Notes under the pieces: generated by a model
Told to the model about the DNA's origin: nothing
Database searches by the model: none
The model's input: the letters and a program-made list of their open reading frames with translations, nothing else
Program-made: the position numbers and the translations under genes
Part shown: positions 5,923-6,658 of the stretch, piece after piece
Layout: every line of letters starts with the position of its first letter
Numbering within the stretch: the stretch's first letter is position 1
From: Fimbriimonadaceae bacterium
GTDB lineage: Bacteria; Armatimonadota; Fimbriimonadia; Fimbriimonadales; Fimbriimonadaceae
Reading direction: 5' to 3'
Length of the DNA: 6,658 bases
Assembly: GCA_014380605.1 (NCBI GenBank)
Contig: JACMJO010000459.1
Span: 1 to 6,658, forward strand

Positions 5923-6658
5923 GTGCAACGGACTTGTGTGATCGGCGTCGACCTTGGAGGAACCAATATTCGTGCGGGAGCTTTCCATGATGACGGGTCT
6001 GCCGCTGGTCCAAAGTTCAGCAACCCATCGCGCGCCCAGGAAGGGACCACCGCGATCATTGATTCTATTGCCTCTACGGTTTCCCAAGCCATTTCGGCGG
6101 CAGAAGCGCCGCCAAAGGCAGTCGGAATGGCGGTTCCCGGCCACATAGATAACGCGGCGGGCATCGTGCGCTGGGCTCCAAATTTCGGCGAAACCATAGA
6201 CGGTGTTTTTCGCTACTGGGAAAACATCCCCCTGAAACAACCGCTTAGTAAGTCGATTGATTTGCCCATTGAGTTGGGCAACGACGCGAATTTGGCGGCC
6301 CTGGGCGAGTATCGGTTCGGGTGCGGCCGAGGAACCGCGAAGTGCTTGGTCATGCTGACGCTCGGAACCGGTATCGGAGGCGGCGTCATCCTGTCGCCCG
6401 ATGCCGTCGAGGGCGATGCCCGAGGGCCCCTCATGCTGGTGGGCGGAAACAAGGGGGGCGCAGAACTGGGACACACGGTTGTCGATGCCGACGGCTTGGA
6501 TTGCAATGCGGGATCGTATGGGGCCATCGAGGCCTATGCTCCCCGGGATGCGATCATTACTCGGGCGGTTCATCGACTCCGACGAGGGCGAGAATCCCTC
6601 ATCCGCGAACTCGTCGAGGACGACTTTTCCAAGGTAACCCCCAGAATCATCGCCAACG
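5923..6658 (+). CDS. ROK-family sugar kinase (glucokinase-like), runs off right edge
   Basis: The frame from GTG 5923 is open to the end of the window: 245 codons plus 1 base of a gene that usually has about 300-330. ROK kinases phosphorylate a hexose such as glucose in the cytoplasm, using ATP. Visible motifs are D-L-G-G-T-N-I-R-A-G (10-19, phosphate loop), V-G-M-A-V-P-G-H-I-D (67-76), W-A-P-N-F (84-88), N-D-A-N (120-123, catalytic Asp121), L-G-T-G-I-G-G-G-V-I (147-156, second phosphate site) and G-G-A-E-L-G-H-T-V-V (178-187, sugar and zinc site with Glu181 and His184). The usual zinc motif C-x-C-G-x-x-G-C is changed to C-N-A-G-S-Y-G-A (194-201), so two of three cysteines are lost. Between G-G-G-V-I and G-G-A-E-L-G-H there are several more residues than usual. 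An in-frame stop at 5911-5913 limits the start. Glucose as substrate is inferred. The gene is divergent from the moxR-like operon. Confidence 0.9.
   Translation, partial: MQRTCVIGVDLGGTNIRAGAFHDDGSAAGPKFSNPSRAQEGTTAIIDSIASTVSQAISAAEAPPKAVGMAVPGHIDNAAGIVRWAPNFGETIDGVFRYWENIPLKQPLSKSIDLPIELGNDANLAALGEYRFGCGRGTAKCLVMLTLGTGIGGGVILSPDAVEGDARGPLMLVGGNKGGAELGHTVVDADGLDCNAGSYGAIEAYAPRDAIITRAVHRLRRGRESLIRELVEDDFSKVTPRIIAN

Noticed and set aside
5858..6013. 52-residue N-terminal extension of the MoxR ATPase
   Set aside because: It does not resemble MoxR sequence and overlaps the start and phosphate loop of the divergent ROK kinase; ATG 5857 gives a normal family length.
5857..6573. Long minus-strand open frame of 238 codons
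   Set aside because: It is antisense to the ROK kinase, whose motifs show the true frame, and its own translation matches no family pattern.
1..6658. CRISPR arrays, insertion sequences, phage genes, toxin-antitoxin pairs or defence systems
   Set aside because: No spaced repeats, terminal inverted repeats or related protein motifs were seen. MoxR pairs occur in some defence contexts, but this one sits in the common MoxR-DUF58-TgpA arrangement.

Overview
The window looks like ordinary bacterial chromosome, moderately GC-rich and densely packed, with no sign of phage, insertion sequences, CRISPR arrays, tRNA or rRNA. I cannot assign the organism from this stretch alone. A moderately GC-rich genome, an operon order of MoxR ATPase - DUF58 - transglutaminase - DNA polymerase III delta, and likely leaderless starts would fit several phyla. 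Armatimonadota is one guess, but only a guess.

Layout, left to right. (1) Bases 1-83, minus strand: the first 27 codons of a GntR-family transcription regulator that runs off the left edge. (2) Bases 84-236: a divergent intergenic region with candidate promoters and a cluster of overlapping inverted repeats. (3) Bases 237-455, plus strand: a 72-residue DUF2917-like protein with a strong Shine-Dalgarno site. (4) Bases 456-5857, minus strand: a four-gene operon transcribed right to left as moxR-like AAA+ ATPase, DUF58 membrane protein, TgpA-like membrane transglutaminase and holA (DNA polymerase III delta). Its junctions are TAATG (1 base shared), GTGA (4 bases shared) and a 4-base gap. (5) Bases 5858-5922: a 65-base divergent promoter region. 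(6) Bases 5923-6658, plus strand: a ROK-family sugar kinase, 245 codons present, that starts with GTG and runs off the right edge.

How the genes relate. MoxR, DUF58 and TgpA-like transglutaminase form a widely conserved trio. The MoxR ATPase is thought to act as a chaperone, DUF58 is a membrane-anchored vWA-like partner, and TgpA carries a periplasmic or extracellular transglutaminase/protease fold. Their shared substrate is generally unknown. The clamp-loader subunit holA sits at the end of this operon, so an essential replication gene is probably co-transcribed with an envelope module. The ROK kinase fires in the opposite direction from the operon head.

I see no new multi-gene system. The most interesting points are: TAnnnT boxes 6-7 bases ahead of three gene starts that lack Shine-Dalgarno sites, suggesting leaderless mRNAs; a ROK kinase that has lost two of the three cysteines of its zinc motif and carries extra residues before it; the two coding regions that meet tail to tail with no base between their stop codons; and the dyad in the moxR/ROK promoter region.
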